From Acidicapsa ligni (GTDB lineage: Bacteria > Acidobacteriota > Terriglobia > Terriglobales > Acidobacteriaceae), in contig NZ_JAGSYG010000003.1 in the NCBI RefSeq assembly GCF_025685655.1, positions 558,001 through 622,000 of the forward strand: DNA of 64,000 nucleotides. The letters are read 5' to 3'. Positions 56,702 through 64,000 of this stretch are shown in pieces. Each line of letters opens with the position of its first letter. Position 1 is the first letter of the stretch. The notes beneath the pieces are model-generated. The model did no database searches. It was not told the DNA's origin and worked only from the letters and a program-made list of their open reading frames with translations. The position numbers and the translations under genes were made by a program.

Positions 56702-58300
56702 CTAATGCCCTACCGCTTCAGGTGCCGGCTTCTCGCGCTTCTTTGGCAGGCGCATGAGGAAAGGCAACGGAACGAGGAAGAAGAGCAGCGCTGATAGCAG
56801 GACGAAAGCGTTCTTATAGCTGAGCATCGTGGCCTGAAGCTGCATCTGAAGATAAGCCTGCCCCATCGCCGTTTGTGCTGCCTGTGCGACGGACATTCCG
56901 CGCCCGACTAGTAGTGTCTGCATACGGGTAATGTAGATGTTATATGCGACACTGCCGCGAACAACATTCGAACCGAGGACCTGTTGATGCGTCTGCGATG
57001 TGCGGGCGATGAAGGTGGTAAGCAACGCTGTGCCTGCACTGCCGCCGATGTTACGGGCGAAGTTAGACAGGCTGGATATCTGGTTACTCTTCTCCGCAGG
57101 CACGCCGACATAGTTAAGCGTGCTGATCGGGATGAAGATAAAAGGGAGCGCCATCATCTGAAAAATGCGCCAGAGTGTGGCGGTTCCGTAGGATGTAGTC
57201 AGGTCGAGCCGGGTGAGGTTGTAGACTCCTACCGCGGTACAAAAGTAGCCAAAAGCTGCCATTGCACGAGCGTCGACCTTGCCCAGAGTCTTGCCTGCAA
57301 TCATCATCATGATGATGAGCACAAAGCCTGCCGGAGACAGCACCATGCCGGCGCGTTCTGCCGTATAGCCGAGCAGGGATTGCAGGTATTGAGGAATGAG
57401 CACGGTAGAGCCAAATAACACCATGCCGAGAACGAGTTGGAGAAAGACGGCTGTACCAAAGTTACGATTCTTGAGCAGCTTTATATCGACGATTGGGTCG
57501 GGGTGCTTCCACTCCCAATAGACGAACCAGATAAGCAGAACAATGGCAGCGGTGAATGAGACGCGAATGCCGGTGTCGCTGAACCAATCCTTCTCCTGCC
57601 CTTTGTCCAGGGTGAATTCAAGCAGGCCAACGCCGAGAGCGACTAATCCAAGGCCCATGAAGTCGATTTTGAGATGCTTTGAAGCTTCTTTCCGAGCGAC
57701 GAGATGTGGTGGGTCTTCGACCATCCTATTTGAGAGAAAGAGTGAGAGTAGACCAACGGGCAGATTGATGAAGAATATCCAATGCCAGTTGAAGTTATCC
57801 GTGATCCAGCCGCCAAGCGTGGGCCCGATAGCGGGCGCAAAGACCACAGCCATACCGTAAACAGCGAATGCCTGACCGCGTTTCTCGATGGGGAAGGTGT
57901 CGGCCAGGATCGCCTGTTCGCTGGGTGCGAGGCCGCCGCCGCCGAGCCCTTGCAGAACACGGGCGAGGATGAGAAAGGGCAACGTTGGCGCAAGGCCGCA
58001 AAGCAAAGAGCAAACGGTGAACATAACCACGCAGGTCATGTAGAAGCGCTTGCGGCCGAAACGGTTGGAGAGCCAGCCTGAAATCGGCAGAATGATCGCA
58101 CTGGCCACGAGGTAGCTGGTCAGTACCCAGGTCGCCTCGTCCTGGCTGGCGCCGAGCGAACCGGCAATATGAGGCAGCGCAACGTTAGCGATAGATGTAT
58201 CGAGCACCTCCATAAACGTAGCCAGGGTGACAGTAAGGGCGACCGCCCAGGGATTGTGCTTTGGCTTCCATTGCGGAAGCGAATATGCTTGAGTCGCCAT
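56702..58300 (-). CDS. EmrB/QacA (DHA2) multidrug efflux transporter
   Basis: A 532-residue major-facilitator protein with about 14 membrane segments. Motifs are LATFMEVLDTSIANVALPHIAGSL (DHA2 motif D1), GWLSNRFGRKRF (motif A) and GPTLGGWITDNFNWHWIFFINLPVG (motif C). These pumps export drugs or hydrophobic compounds with the proton gradient, usually with an EmrA periplasmic partner, which is absent here. It is divergent from marR, and its ATG at 58300 is covered by a palindromic operator, so repression by that MarR is strongly suggested. Confidence 0.93.
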   Translation of the reverse strand: MATQAYSLPQWKPKHNPWAVALTVTLATFMEVLDTSIANVALPHIAGSLGASQDEATWVLTSYLVASAIILPISGWLSNRFGRKRFYMTCVVMFTVCSLLCGLAPTLPFLILARVLQGLGGGGLAPSEQAILADTFPIEKRGQAFAVYGMAVVFAPAIGPTLGGWITDNFNWHWIFFINLPVGLLSLFLSNRMVEDPPHLVARKEASKHLKIDFMGLGLVALGVGLLEFTLDKGQEKDWFSDTGIRVSFTAAIVLLIWFVYWEWKHPDPIVDIKLLKNRNFGTAVFLQLVLGMVLFGSTVLIPQYLQSLLGYTAERAGMVLSPAGFVLIIMMMIAGKTLGKVDARAMAAFGYFCTAVGVYNLTRLDLTTSYGTATLWRIFQMMALPFIFIPISTLNYVGVPAEKSNQISSLSNFARNIGGSAGTALLTTFIARTSQTHQQVLGSNVVRGSVAYNIYITRMQTLLVGRGMSVAQAAQTAMGQAYLQMQLQATMLSYKNAFVLLSALLFFLVPLPFLMRLPKKREKPAPEAVGH

Positions 58301-58335
58301 ATCAGTATGCTGATATCATATCAGGAGACTGATAT
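58299..58335. promoter_or_regulatory. Paired MarR-type operators over both start codons
   Basis: Two perfect palindromes, ATATCAG-N4-CTGATAT, occur at 58299-58316 and 58318-58335 with one base between them (centres 19 bp apart). The first covers the efflux-gene ATG and the second the marR ATG. This permits simultaneous repression of both directions and autoregulation. Confidence 0.85.
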
Positions 58336-58786
58336 GGCTAGACGAACGCCCAATGAATTAGAGGAAAGCCGGCGACACGCGGCGAAACTGATGAAGCGCA
58401 TCATGGCGCAGCTACGCGCCTCGATGGATGAGAGATTGCGTCCCTATGGGGTCACGACTGCGCAGATCAGGCTGCTATTTGCCATCCACACTGCCCCCGG
58501 CAGTTCCGGGGCACAACTGTCCCGGCAGTGCGAGGTAACACCGCAATCGGCGCAGGTGCTTATCCAGCGCGCTGAAGAAGCCGGTTGGATTGTGCGAGGT
58601 AAAGACAGCATCAATGATCGTATTGTGACTGCTTCGCTGACGCCTGCCGGAGAAGAACTATTGAAAATTGCCGATGGCCTCATGAGAAGCATCGAAGCGA
58701 AACTGTGGCAGAAGATTCCGCCGTCGGAGATCAATTGTGTTATCGAGGTGCTGGAGAAGTGCCTGCTTAATGTCAGCCACGAATAA
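58334..58786 (+). CDS. MarR-family transcriptional repressor
   Basis: About 150 residues from ATG 58334 (MARRTPNELEESRRHAAKLM), with AGGAG upstream. The winged helix part reads GVTTAQIRLLFAIHTAPGSSGAQLS, CEVTPQSAQVLIQRAEEAGWI and IVTASLTPAGEELL. MarR dimers release their operator on binding phenolic or drug-like ligands. The divergent efflux gene and the paired palindromes identify its target. A longer upstream frame overlaps the efflux gene and is rejected. Confidence 0.92.
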   Translation: MARRTPNELEESRRHAAKLMKRIMAQLRASMDERLRPYGVTTAQIRLLFAIHTAPGSSGAQLSRQCEVTPQSAQVLIQRAEEAGWIVRGKDSINDRIVTASLTPAGEELLKIADGLMRSIEAKLWQKIPPSEINCVIEVLEKCLLNVSHE

Positions 58787-58815
58787 TAGCGTCGCTTCCC
58801 TTCTTTGTCTTATGA

Positions 58816-60036
58816 CTAAAAGAGTGATTGCTGCCCTGTCTTCTTCGCTTTTTTATTTTCACGGCGATCGTCGAAAACGGTTCTGCCGCCTACAGACTTT
58901 GAGATATGGCGCTCATGCGTCAAGGCTGCGTTGAAGTCTGCAAGCGGTTGTCGCTCTTCTTCGACTGTTCGTGTCAGGCGATCAAGGCGCTTGAAGCCGT
59001 CTACTTTTTCCGCATGTCCTAATCGGGCGGCTTCTAAAGAACGTCGCAATATCGCCAATGACTCATCATATGTTTTTAGAGGCACCGGGAATGGGTGCCC
59101 ATCTTTGCCTCCGAGTGCGAAGGAAAAGCGAGCTGGATCGGAGAATCGACTTGACGCTCCATGTACAACCTCGGCGATCAATGCGAGGGATTGCAGCGTC
59201 CGCGGCCCTAATCCCTCTACGAGCAGGAGCGAAGCAAAGTCGCGCAATTCCTGTTCATGCGCGACGGCGAGGACTGCCCCCAGTCGCTTCAGGTCAATGT
59301 CTTTTGCCTGAACGTCGTGATGCGCGGGCATTATCAGTTTGCGTGCATCGTTCAAAGACTTCTCGATCGGTTCCTTCGCAATGGCGAGGAGAGCGCCTTG
59401 AGCCTTCGCGGCGCGCGCGTCAACTAAATTCAGAATCGTACCTTGAGGCCTACCTAGAATCGCCGTATGCGGATCGGATACAAAGCTTCGGACGGCTGCG
59501 GAGTGCCAATGATACCGGCGGGCCAGATGGTTCTCAGGATTCATTCCCTGCTGCACCACTGTCCACTCGCCGGAGCCGGTGATAACGAATGAATGAAGAT
59601 ATAGCTGAAAGCCATCGGCCACGGCATTGTTGTCGATGCGTGCAGTAAGCCTGCTGGTGCGTGCGAGCGCTTCACCATCCAGACCAATCTTCATAGAAAA
59701 TGCACGCAACTCGTCGGGAGTACGGACGGAATGACGACCTCGGCCTCCACATACTGCAAGACCCAGTTCGGCAAAGCGTGGATTCAGGCCACGCTTCAAC
59801 GCTCCCATGACCGATGTCGTGATGCCCGAGGAGTGCCAGTCCATGCCCATCACGCAGCCGAAGGCCTGGAACCAGAAGGGATCACTTAGCCGAGTCAAAA
59901 ATTCGCCGGTGCCGTATTCAAGAATGATGTGCTCGGCAATCGCTGTGCAGAGTTCAGTCATACGGTTCGCGAGCCAGGGCGGCACTCGCCCACCGTGTAG
60001 TGGAAGATCGGCGGTCCCGGATCGTTTCATACGCAT
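58816..60036 (-). CDS. DUF763 family protein
   Basis: A 406-residue protein starting MRMKRSGTADLPLHGGRVP (ATG 60030 is an alternative). The sequence includes GCVMGMDWHSSGITTSVMGALKRGL, HDVQAKDIDLKRLGAVLA, a helix-hairpin-helix-like stretch LLLVEGLGPRTLQSLALIAEVVHG and SSRFSDPARFSFALGGKDG. These fit DUF763, a family shared with archaea and of unknown role. The C-terminus ends GQQSLF, resembling the beta-clamp pentamer QLSLF. It is divergent from dinB by 51 bp, suggesting DNA repair. Confidence 0.85.
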   Translation of the reverse strand: MRMKRSGTADLPLHGGRVPPWLANRMTELCTAIAEHIILEYGTGEFLTRLSDPFWFQAFGCVMGMDWHSSGITTSVMGALKRGLNPRFAELGLAVCGGRGRHSVRTPDELRAFSMKIGLDGEALARTSRLTARIDNNAVADGFQLYLHSFVITGSGEWTVVQQGMNPENHLARRYHWHSAAVRSFVSDPHTAILGRPQGTILNLVDARAAKAQGALLAIAKEPIEKSLNDARKLIMPAHHDVQAKDIDLKRLGAVLAVAHEQELRDFASLLLVEGLGPRTLQSLALIAEVVHGASSRFSDPARFSFALGGKDGHPFPVPLKTYDESLAILRRSLEAARLGHAEKVDGFKRLDRLTRTVEEERQPLADFNAALTHERHISKSVGGRTVFDDRRENKKAKKTGQQSLF

Positions 60037-60087
60037 TTCCGATTCATACTTGTTATTTTCGCCCTATCTTCGCTTACAATCAAGTGC

Positions 60088-61218
60088 ATGGAAGACGCAA
60101 CGCGACTCCATCCCGAAGCCGATCCTCCTCGCGAGGCTATGCTTCGCAAGATCGTTCATGTGGACATGGACGCGTTTTATGCATCGGTTGAACAGCGCGA
60201 TGATCCGACGCTTCGCGGTAAACCGGTTGTCGTGGCGTGGCGTGGAAACCGCTCTGTCGTCTGCGCCGCTTCATATGAAGCAAGGCGCTTCGGGGTCCGT
60301 TCTGCGATGCCTGCGATCACTGCCGAACGCTTGTGTCCCGAGGCGATCTTTCTTCCTCCCGATTTCACGCGATATAAGGCTGTGTCACGCGCAGTCCGAG
60401 AAATCTTCCAGCGTCATACGGACCTCATTGAGCCTCTCTCGTTGGACGAAGCATATCTGGATGTAACGGAAAACAAAACCGATCTGCCTACCGCAACCAA
60501 AGTTGCGAAGACGATTCGCGGGCAAATTCGCGAAGAGCTTTTTCTTACGGCATCGGCGGGCGTCGCGCCGAACAAATTTCTAGCGAAGATCGCCTCCGAT
60601 TGGCGAAAGCCTGACGGACTTTTTGTCATTCAGCCTGGAGATCTGGATACGTTTCTTCCGCCACTGCCGGTCGGACGAATTCCTGGTGTGGGTAAAGTGA
60701 CGGAGACACGGCTCAAACAGATCGGTATTCAGACCGTTGGCGACTTGCGGGCTTTTGACCTGAAGGCTCTTGAAGCGCAATTTGGCCGCTATGGATTACG
60801 CCTGTATGAACTCGCTCGCGGGATAGATCATAGCCGGGTCATACCCGACCGGCCGACCAAATCTATTTCTGCAGAAGATACGTTCCAGCGAGATATTCCG
60901 CTATCGGAGACGGAAGAACTTATCCGGCATCTCGCAGAAAAAGTCTGGTCCGCCTCGCGCAAAGAATCGCGAATGGCAAGGACGGTAATTCTCAAGTTGA
61001 AGACCAGCGAATTTAACATCCTCACCCGCAGTTACACACCGGTTGTTCCCCCGGTTTCATGCGAAGAGTTAACCATGATCGCGCTTTCTCTCCGAGAGCG
61101 AATTGACCTTGGACCGGCGCAGCGCTTTCGCCTGGTTGGTGTTGGCTTGAGTAACTTCCGCGAGGCAAAAGACTCACCATCGCCCTTGTTTGAAGAGAGC
61201 ATTCTGGGCGTGGCATAA
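60088..61218 (+). CDS. dinB: DNA polymerase IV (Y-family translesion polymerase)
   Basis: A 376-residue Y-family polymerase. Catalytic motifs are IVHVDMDAFYASVEQ (two metal Asp), SYEARRFGVRSAMP, EPLSLDEAYLDVT (Asp-Glu) and PNKFLAKIASDWRKPDG. The little-finger domain ends at LGVGLSNFRE, and SPSPLF near the C-terminus may be a weak clamp-binding site. It copies past DNA lesions with low fidelity. The start may be ATG 60139 (MLRKIVHVDMD), with GCGAGG upstream, which is closer to family starts. No LexA box was seen. Confidence 0.94.
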   Translation: MEDATRLHPEADPPREAMLRKIVHVDMDAFYASVEQRDDPTLRGKPVVVAWRGNRSVVCAASYEARRFGVRSAMPAITAERLCPEAIFLPPDFTRYKAVSRAVREIFQRHTDLIEPLSLDEAYLDVTENKTDLPTATKVAKTIRGQIREELFLTASAGVAPNKFLAKIASDWRKPDGLFVIQPGDLDTFLPPLPVGRIPGVGKVTETRLKQIGIQTVGDLRAFDLKALEAQFGRYGLRLYELARGIDHSRVIPDRPTKSISAEDTFQRDIPLSETEELIRHLAEKVWSASRKESRMARTVILKLKTSEFNILTRSYTPVVPPVSCEELTMIALSLRERIDLGPAQRFRLVGVGLSNFREAKDSPSPLFEESILGVA

Positions 61219-61634
61219 GATACGGCGAATGCAATTCTCCGCGCCAAGCGAGTGTTCAAGGGCAACTACTTCCTCGTTCTAAAAAATATCGTTATAAAGT
61301 AACTGTTTCCTTCAATACGTTGGAAGCAGCTGGTATGGTTGGCTTAGTACTGCTGCTTCTTCCACAACCAACCAATGCATACCGTATCTTCCGATCGACA
61401 CTATTTATGCACTCAAGGGAGCTGTTGGCCTAGGCTTAAGCTCTATGCATGGATGATAGAATTCAACTCATCTTCAGTACCAAATACCTGCCGTAAACAT
61501 TGGCGAAAACGTACACAAATCCAAATTTGCAATTGAACAGGCATTTTGAAAAATCGCCTGATTAATCAACAAATTGTTTTTATCACCCCGGCATCGAGTC
61601 GCCTTACTTCACGCTCGATCCTATGGAGGAGCTT
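61219..61634. other. Gene-free stretch of 416 bp
   Basis: The region between dinB and the CxxC protein is more AT-rich than its surroundings. It has a partly paired segment near 61539-61561 (CAGGC...GCCTG arms around a T/A-rich middle). I find no credible ORF, RNA gene or long repeat. It probably contains the promoter of the downstream gene. Confidence 0.4.
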
Positions 61635-62087
61635 ATGCCGATTGTCAAAAAGAATTGTGAATACTGCGCACCTCATCATCCCAAGCCTCCAGTCCACGGT
61701 CGTCCTCACGACTGGGAGATGCACCCGTCGTGGATTGCCGGCATGGAAGCCTTGAATGCCTACAGCGATTGGGTGAGCTCATTCGTGTTGCCCATCGCCT
61801 TCCAGTGGATTGAGGAGCACAAGCCGGAGGTTTATGCTTCTGTGCCGGAGGATCTTAAGGACGACGTCGGCGTGGTCATTGCTGCCGCCTTCAGGTTGAT
61901 TAAAGAGCTTCCAGTGTACAAAAATGGAGTGGAAAAGAGCGCAGCTTACGAAGCGGACGTGGCCAGTGGGACTTACGATTCATCGAAGACCAATCCGGTA
62001 TGGACAGGTATTGTGAAAAAGGTCCGAACCGGCACGGAGGAAGCATTCGCAGAGCAAGCGCCGCTTATTGGTGACACACAAGAGTAA
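61635..62087 (+). CDS. Small CxxC protein of unknown function
   Basis: About 150 residues from ATG 61635 (MPIVKKNCEYCAPHHPKPP), preceded by GGAGG with good spacing. The N-terminal CEYC plus HH and further His (VHGRPHDWEMHPSW) could bind zinc or iron. A helical body follows (VLPIAFQWIEEHKPEVYASVPEDLKDDVGV, split here as two helices) and an acidic tail. No signal peptide or known domain. It stands alone between two gene-free stretches. Confidence 0.65.
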   Translation: MPIVKKNCEYCAPHHPKPPVHGRPHDWEMHPSWIAGMEALNAYSDWVSSFVLPIAFQWIEEHKPEVYASVPEDLKDDVGVVIAAAFRLIKELPVYKNGVEKSAAYEADVASGTYDSSKTNPVWTGIVKKVRTGTEEAFAEQAPLIGDTQE

Positions 62088-62170
62088 GGCTGGCACGCGG
62101 ACCGCTATCTGCGGCTCATCCATAGCTCGGGCTCTATCACAAGGCCAGAGATGCTGTATCCGGAAACCAT

Positions 62171-62234
62171 ATCTTAGGTTGCCATGATCTTAGGGAGCCA
62201 TGACTTTAGGCAACCCTGACTTTGGGCAACCGAC
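62171..62234. repeat. 16-bp tandem repeat, four units
   Basis: The units are ATCTTAGGTTGCCATG, ATCTTAGGGAGCCATG, ACTTTAGGCAACCCTG and ACTTTGGGCAACCGAC, with consensus A(T/C)(C/T)TTAGG..(A/G)CC.TG. They fill part of the 273-bp gap before the glycosyltransferase-like gene and have no coding sense. They may be a slippage array. Confidence 0.8.
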
Positions 62235-62360
62235 CGGGCACAGCTTCTCTGGTTTTGTCGTTGTGGCCTGAATGCAGCGAGACGCTGGTCTATTTCCTCG
62301 GATCGCAGGACTTAAACTAAGTAACCTGCAGCCTGCGCAGTTTCCCTTCGCGGAGATCAA

Positions 62361-63935
62361 TTGTCCTCTGAGCTTAAGCCTGCATTGAGAAACGATGACT
62401 ATGCTCCCTTGGTTCCGAGGCCGTCCGATTGGAAGTGGGCGATCTGGTACTACATCCTCGTCGCGTTTGGATGTGTGGTCTATCTATACTTCAATCTTTT
62501 TGCATCTCATGGTGTGCCGATTCTCCAGAGCGGCGACCAGGTGTATTTCTGGATGGGTGCGCAACAACTTCTCAATGGACAAGTCATTTATCGAGATTTT
62601 TTTCAGTACACTCCTCCGGGCACGGATTTAATATTCGCTGCGTTTTTCAGATTTTTGGGCATCACCATTGGGGCGACGAACATCGTCGTGATGGTCTTCG
62701 GGGTGATCTTCGGCTGCGTTTGCTTTTCCATCTCACGTAAATTGATGAAGCCCGAACTGGCCGCTCTGACCACAGGCCTGTTCATGGTACTCATTTACGG
62801 CAAAGTCCTGACTGCTACCAATCATTGGTTTGCAGCTATATTCGTTCTGCTCGCTGTGCGCGTCAGCATGGAGCGGGCAAATACGGAACGAATTGCGGCA
62901 TCTGGAGCGCTCCTGGCGCTGGCTGCCTTCTTCAATCAGGCGCATGGAGGAGCGGCTTTAATTGGATTTTCCGCCTTCTTGTTGTGCCGGAATGTACGTG
63001 CTCGACAGACAGCGGCTGAGACCATCAAGCTGGTTGCTCTTCTTCTTATGTCCTTCACGCTGATGCTGCTTTTGCTGAATGCGTACTATATCGTCACGGT
63101 TGGAATCGAGAGACTCTGGTACTGTCTCGTTCTATATGTGTTCAAGTATCTGACGCACTACACTCCGCCGGCACTTGGCTTACCTACCCTCGCATTGACG
63201 ACACGAGCTATCCCTGGGTTGGCGCCTTATCTAGCCGTCTATATCCTCGTGCCGATTGTCTATGGCATTGCACTATGGCAGTGCTGGCGTTCGCGCAAGA
63301 GGGACTCTTTCCCCTGGAACCAGGTTGCTCTTCTTGCCCTGGTCGGCTCTTCTCTGCTCCTGGAAGTGGCGGTGAGCATTACCTGGCTGCGCCTCTTCGC
63401 GGTGTCTCTGCCTGCGGTTGTACTTGCGATTTGGGCTATCGGCGCCTTGCCTGCTCTTCGCAGGCCTATGGTTGTCGCCCTCTGGATTGCGCTAAGCGTT
63501 GTAGCCATTCGACAGATCGCCGTTAAGCGTGCATTTAACAGTGTTCAAATCGAGTTGCCGGGCGGACGGTGCACAACAACCACCGAGGCCTACGGGAAGC
63601 TGCACTGGCTTGCGGAACATACGCACCGTGGAGATTTCTTGTTTCAGGCGGGATGGCCAGGGGTTTACATACCGCTTCAGTTACGAAACCCCATCTACAT
63701 GCCGACACTAGCGCGCTGGGACACTCTTCGCAGCCAGGACATCGCGTCGTCTATACAGCAAATACAAGCCAAACGGGTGCGGTATGTGCTCTGGAAACAA
63801 ACCCTGGATGAAGGATGCGAATTCAGCGCCTGCCAGGATCAACTCTCTCCTTTTCGCGCCTATTTGAAGTCTTCTTATACTCTCGTTCAGGTCTTCGCAG
63901 ACGGAGACACGGTATGGGAGAAATTGGACGATTGA
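62361..63935 (+). CDS. Polytopic GT-C-type membrane protein (glycosyltransferase-like)
   Basis: A 524-residue protein starting at TTG 62361 (reads MSSELKPALRNDDYAPL), with GGAG a few bases upstream. About 11-12 membrane helices start at residue 25. The first loop reads ILQSGDQVYFWMGAQQLLNGQVIYRDFFQYTPPGTDL, similar to the catalytic first loop of ArnT/PMT-type GT-C transferases, with an Asp in SGDQ. A periplasmic C-terminal part of about 120 residues contains two Cys (EGCEFSACQ). It may transfer sugars from lipid carriers. Substrate and partner are unknown. Confidence 0.72.
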   Translation: MSSELKPALRNDDYAPLVPRPSDWKWAIWYYILVAFGCVVYLYFNLFASHGVPILQSGDQVYFWMGAQQLLNGQVIYRDFFQYTPPGTDLIFAAFFRFLGITIGATNIVVMVFGVIFGCVCFSISRKLMKPELAALTTGLFMVLIYGKVLTATNHWFAAIFVLLAVRVSMERANTERIAASGALLALAAFFNQAHGGAALIGFSAFLLCRNVRARQTAAETIKLVALLLMSFTLMLLLLNAYYIVTVGIERLWYCLVLYVFKYLTHYTPPALGLPTLALTTRAIPGLAPYLAVYILVPIVYGIALWQCWRSRKRDSFPWNQVALLALVGSSLLLEVAVSITWLRLFAVSLPAVVLAIWAIGALPALRRPMVVALWIALSVVAIRQIAVKRAFNSVQIELPGGRCTTTTEAYGKLHWLAEHTHRGDFLFQAGWPGVYIPLQLRNPIYMPTLARWDTLRSQDIASSIQQIQAKRVRYVLWKQTLDEGCEFSACQDQLSPFRAYLKSSYTLVQVFADGDTVWEKLDD

Positions 63936-64000
63936 ACTGCACTTTGCCTGAGCGTCCGAATTCAGCGGGCCGGCACTCTGCGCCAATTGCGATGCGGTTT

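Noticed and set aside
60037..60087. A LexA box between DUF763 and dinB
   Set aside because: No convincing CTGT-N8-ACAG or GAAC-N4-GTTC type site was found.

Overview
The window looks like chromosomal DNA of an acidobacterium of the Terriglobales/Acidobacteriaceae type (Granulicella, Edaphobacter or Terriglobus-like). This is inferred from gene content: a very large Oar-type TonB-dependent receptor with an N-terminal carboxypeptidase-regulatory-like domain, a MacB/FtsX-type orphan permease of the acidobacterial duplicated kind, a sedolisin with Ig-like repeats, many secreted glycoside hydrolases, and a Ku/LigD end-joining pair. Base composition is moderately GC-rich. No plasmid, prophage, CRISPR array or rRNA operon was seen.

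Layout. 1-7426: tail of an ABC exporter, then a flagellar block. fliS, fliD and fliC are on the minus strand (a near-consensus sigma-28 promoter precedes fliC); flbD, motA, motB, a TPR protein and a SprT-like metalloprotein are on the plus strand. 7455-11654: a GH29 fucosidase, a long inverted repeat and a decayed permease gene. 11689-19639: ribBA, a DUF2164 protein, a PepSY-type membrane protein, several secreted or lipoprotein unknowns, a dispersed repeat and a GGDEF diguanylate cyclase. 19836-26694: a GH31 alpha-glucosidase, a DUF1990 protein, purQ, a PHP-type phosphatase, an SDR, a secreted protein, a second copy of the dispersed repeat and a cupin. 26833-29181: the groES-groEL operon with a degenerate CIRCE operator and a strong terminator. 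29302-36490: two TonB-dependent receptors, the second preceded by a clear cobalamin riboswitch, so it is probably a corrinoid (BtuB-like) receptor.

36677-41426 is the most coherent metabolic island: a GntP-family permease, a RidA-type deaminase and an N-acyl-D-amino-acid deacylase on the minus strand, divergent from a PLP fold-type III D-serine dehydratase-like enzyme, with a perfect 17-bp palindrome in the shared promoter region. Together they suggest uptake, deacylation and deamination of D-amino acids with RidA clearing the reactive enamine. 41527-45288 is LigD plus Ku, followed by tRNA-Arg(CCT), a GNAT acetyltransferase broken by one amber codon, and ispG. 47506-49593 is a LysR regulator divergent from a YeiH-type transporter. 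49734-55624 holds a GH127-like hydrolase and a sedolisin with duplicated C-terminal domains. 55809-58786 holds an SDR and an EmrB-type efflux pump divergent from a MarR repressor; two abutting perfect palindromes cover the start codons of both divergent genes. 58816-61218 pairs a DUF763 protein, which ends in a beta-clamp-like motif, with DNA polymerase IV. The window ends with a small CxxC protein, a 4 x 16 bp tandem repeat and a polytopic glycosyltransferase-like protein.

No wholly new multi-gene system is proven here. The best candidates for follow-up are the D-amino-acid island, the DUF763-DinB pairing, the RibBA with an altered cyclohydrolase domain, and the dispersed hairpin/G-rich repeat.
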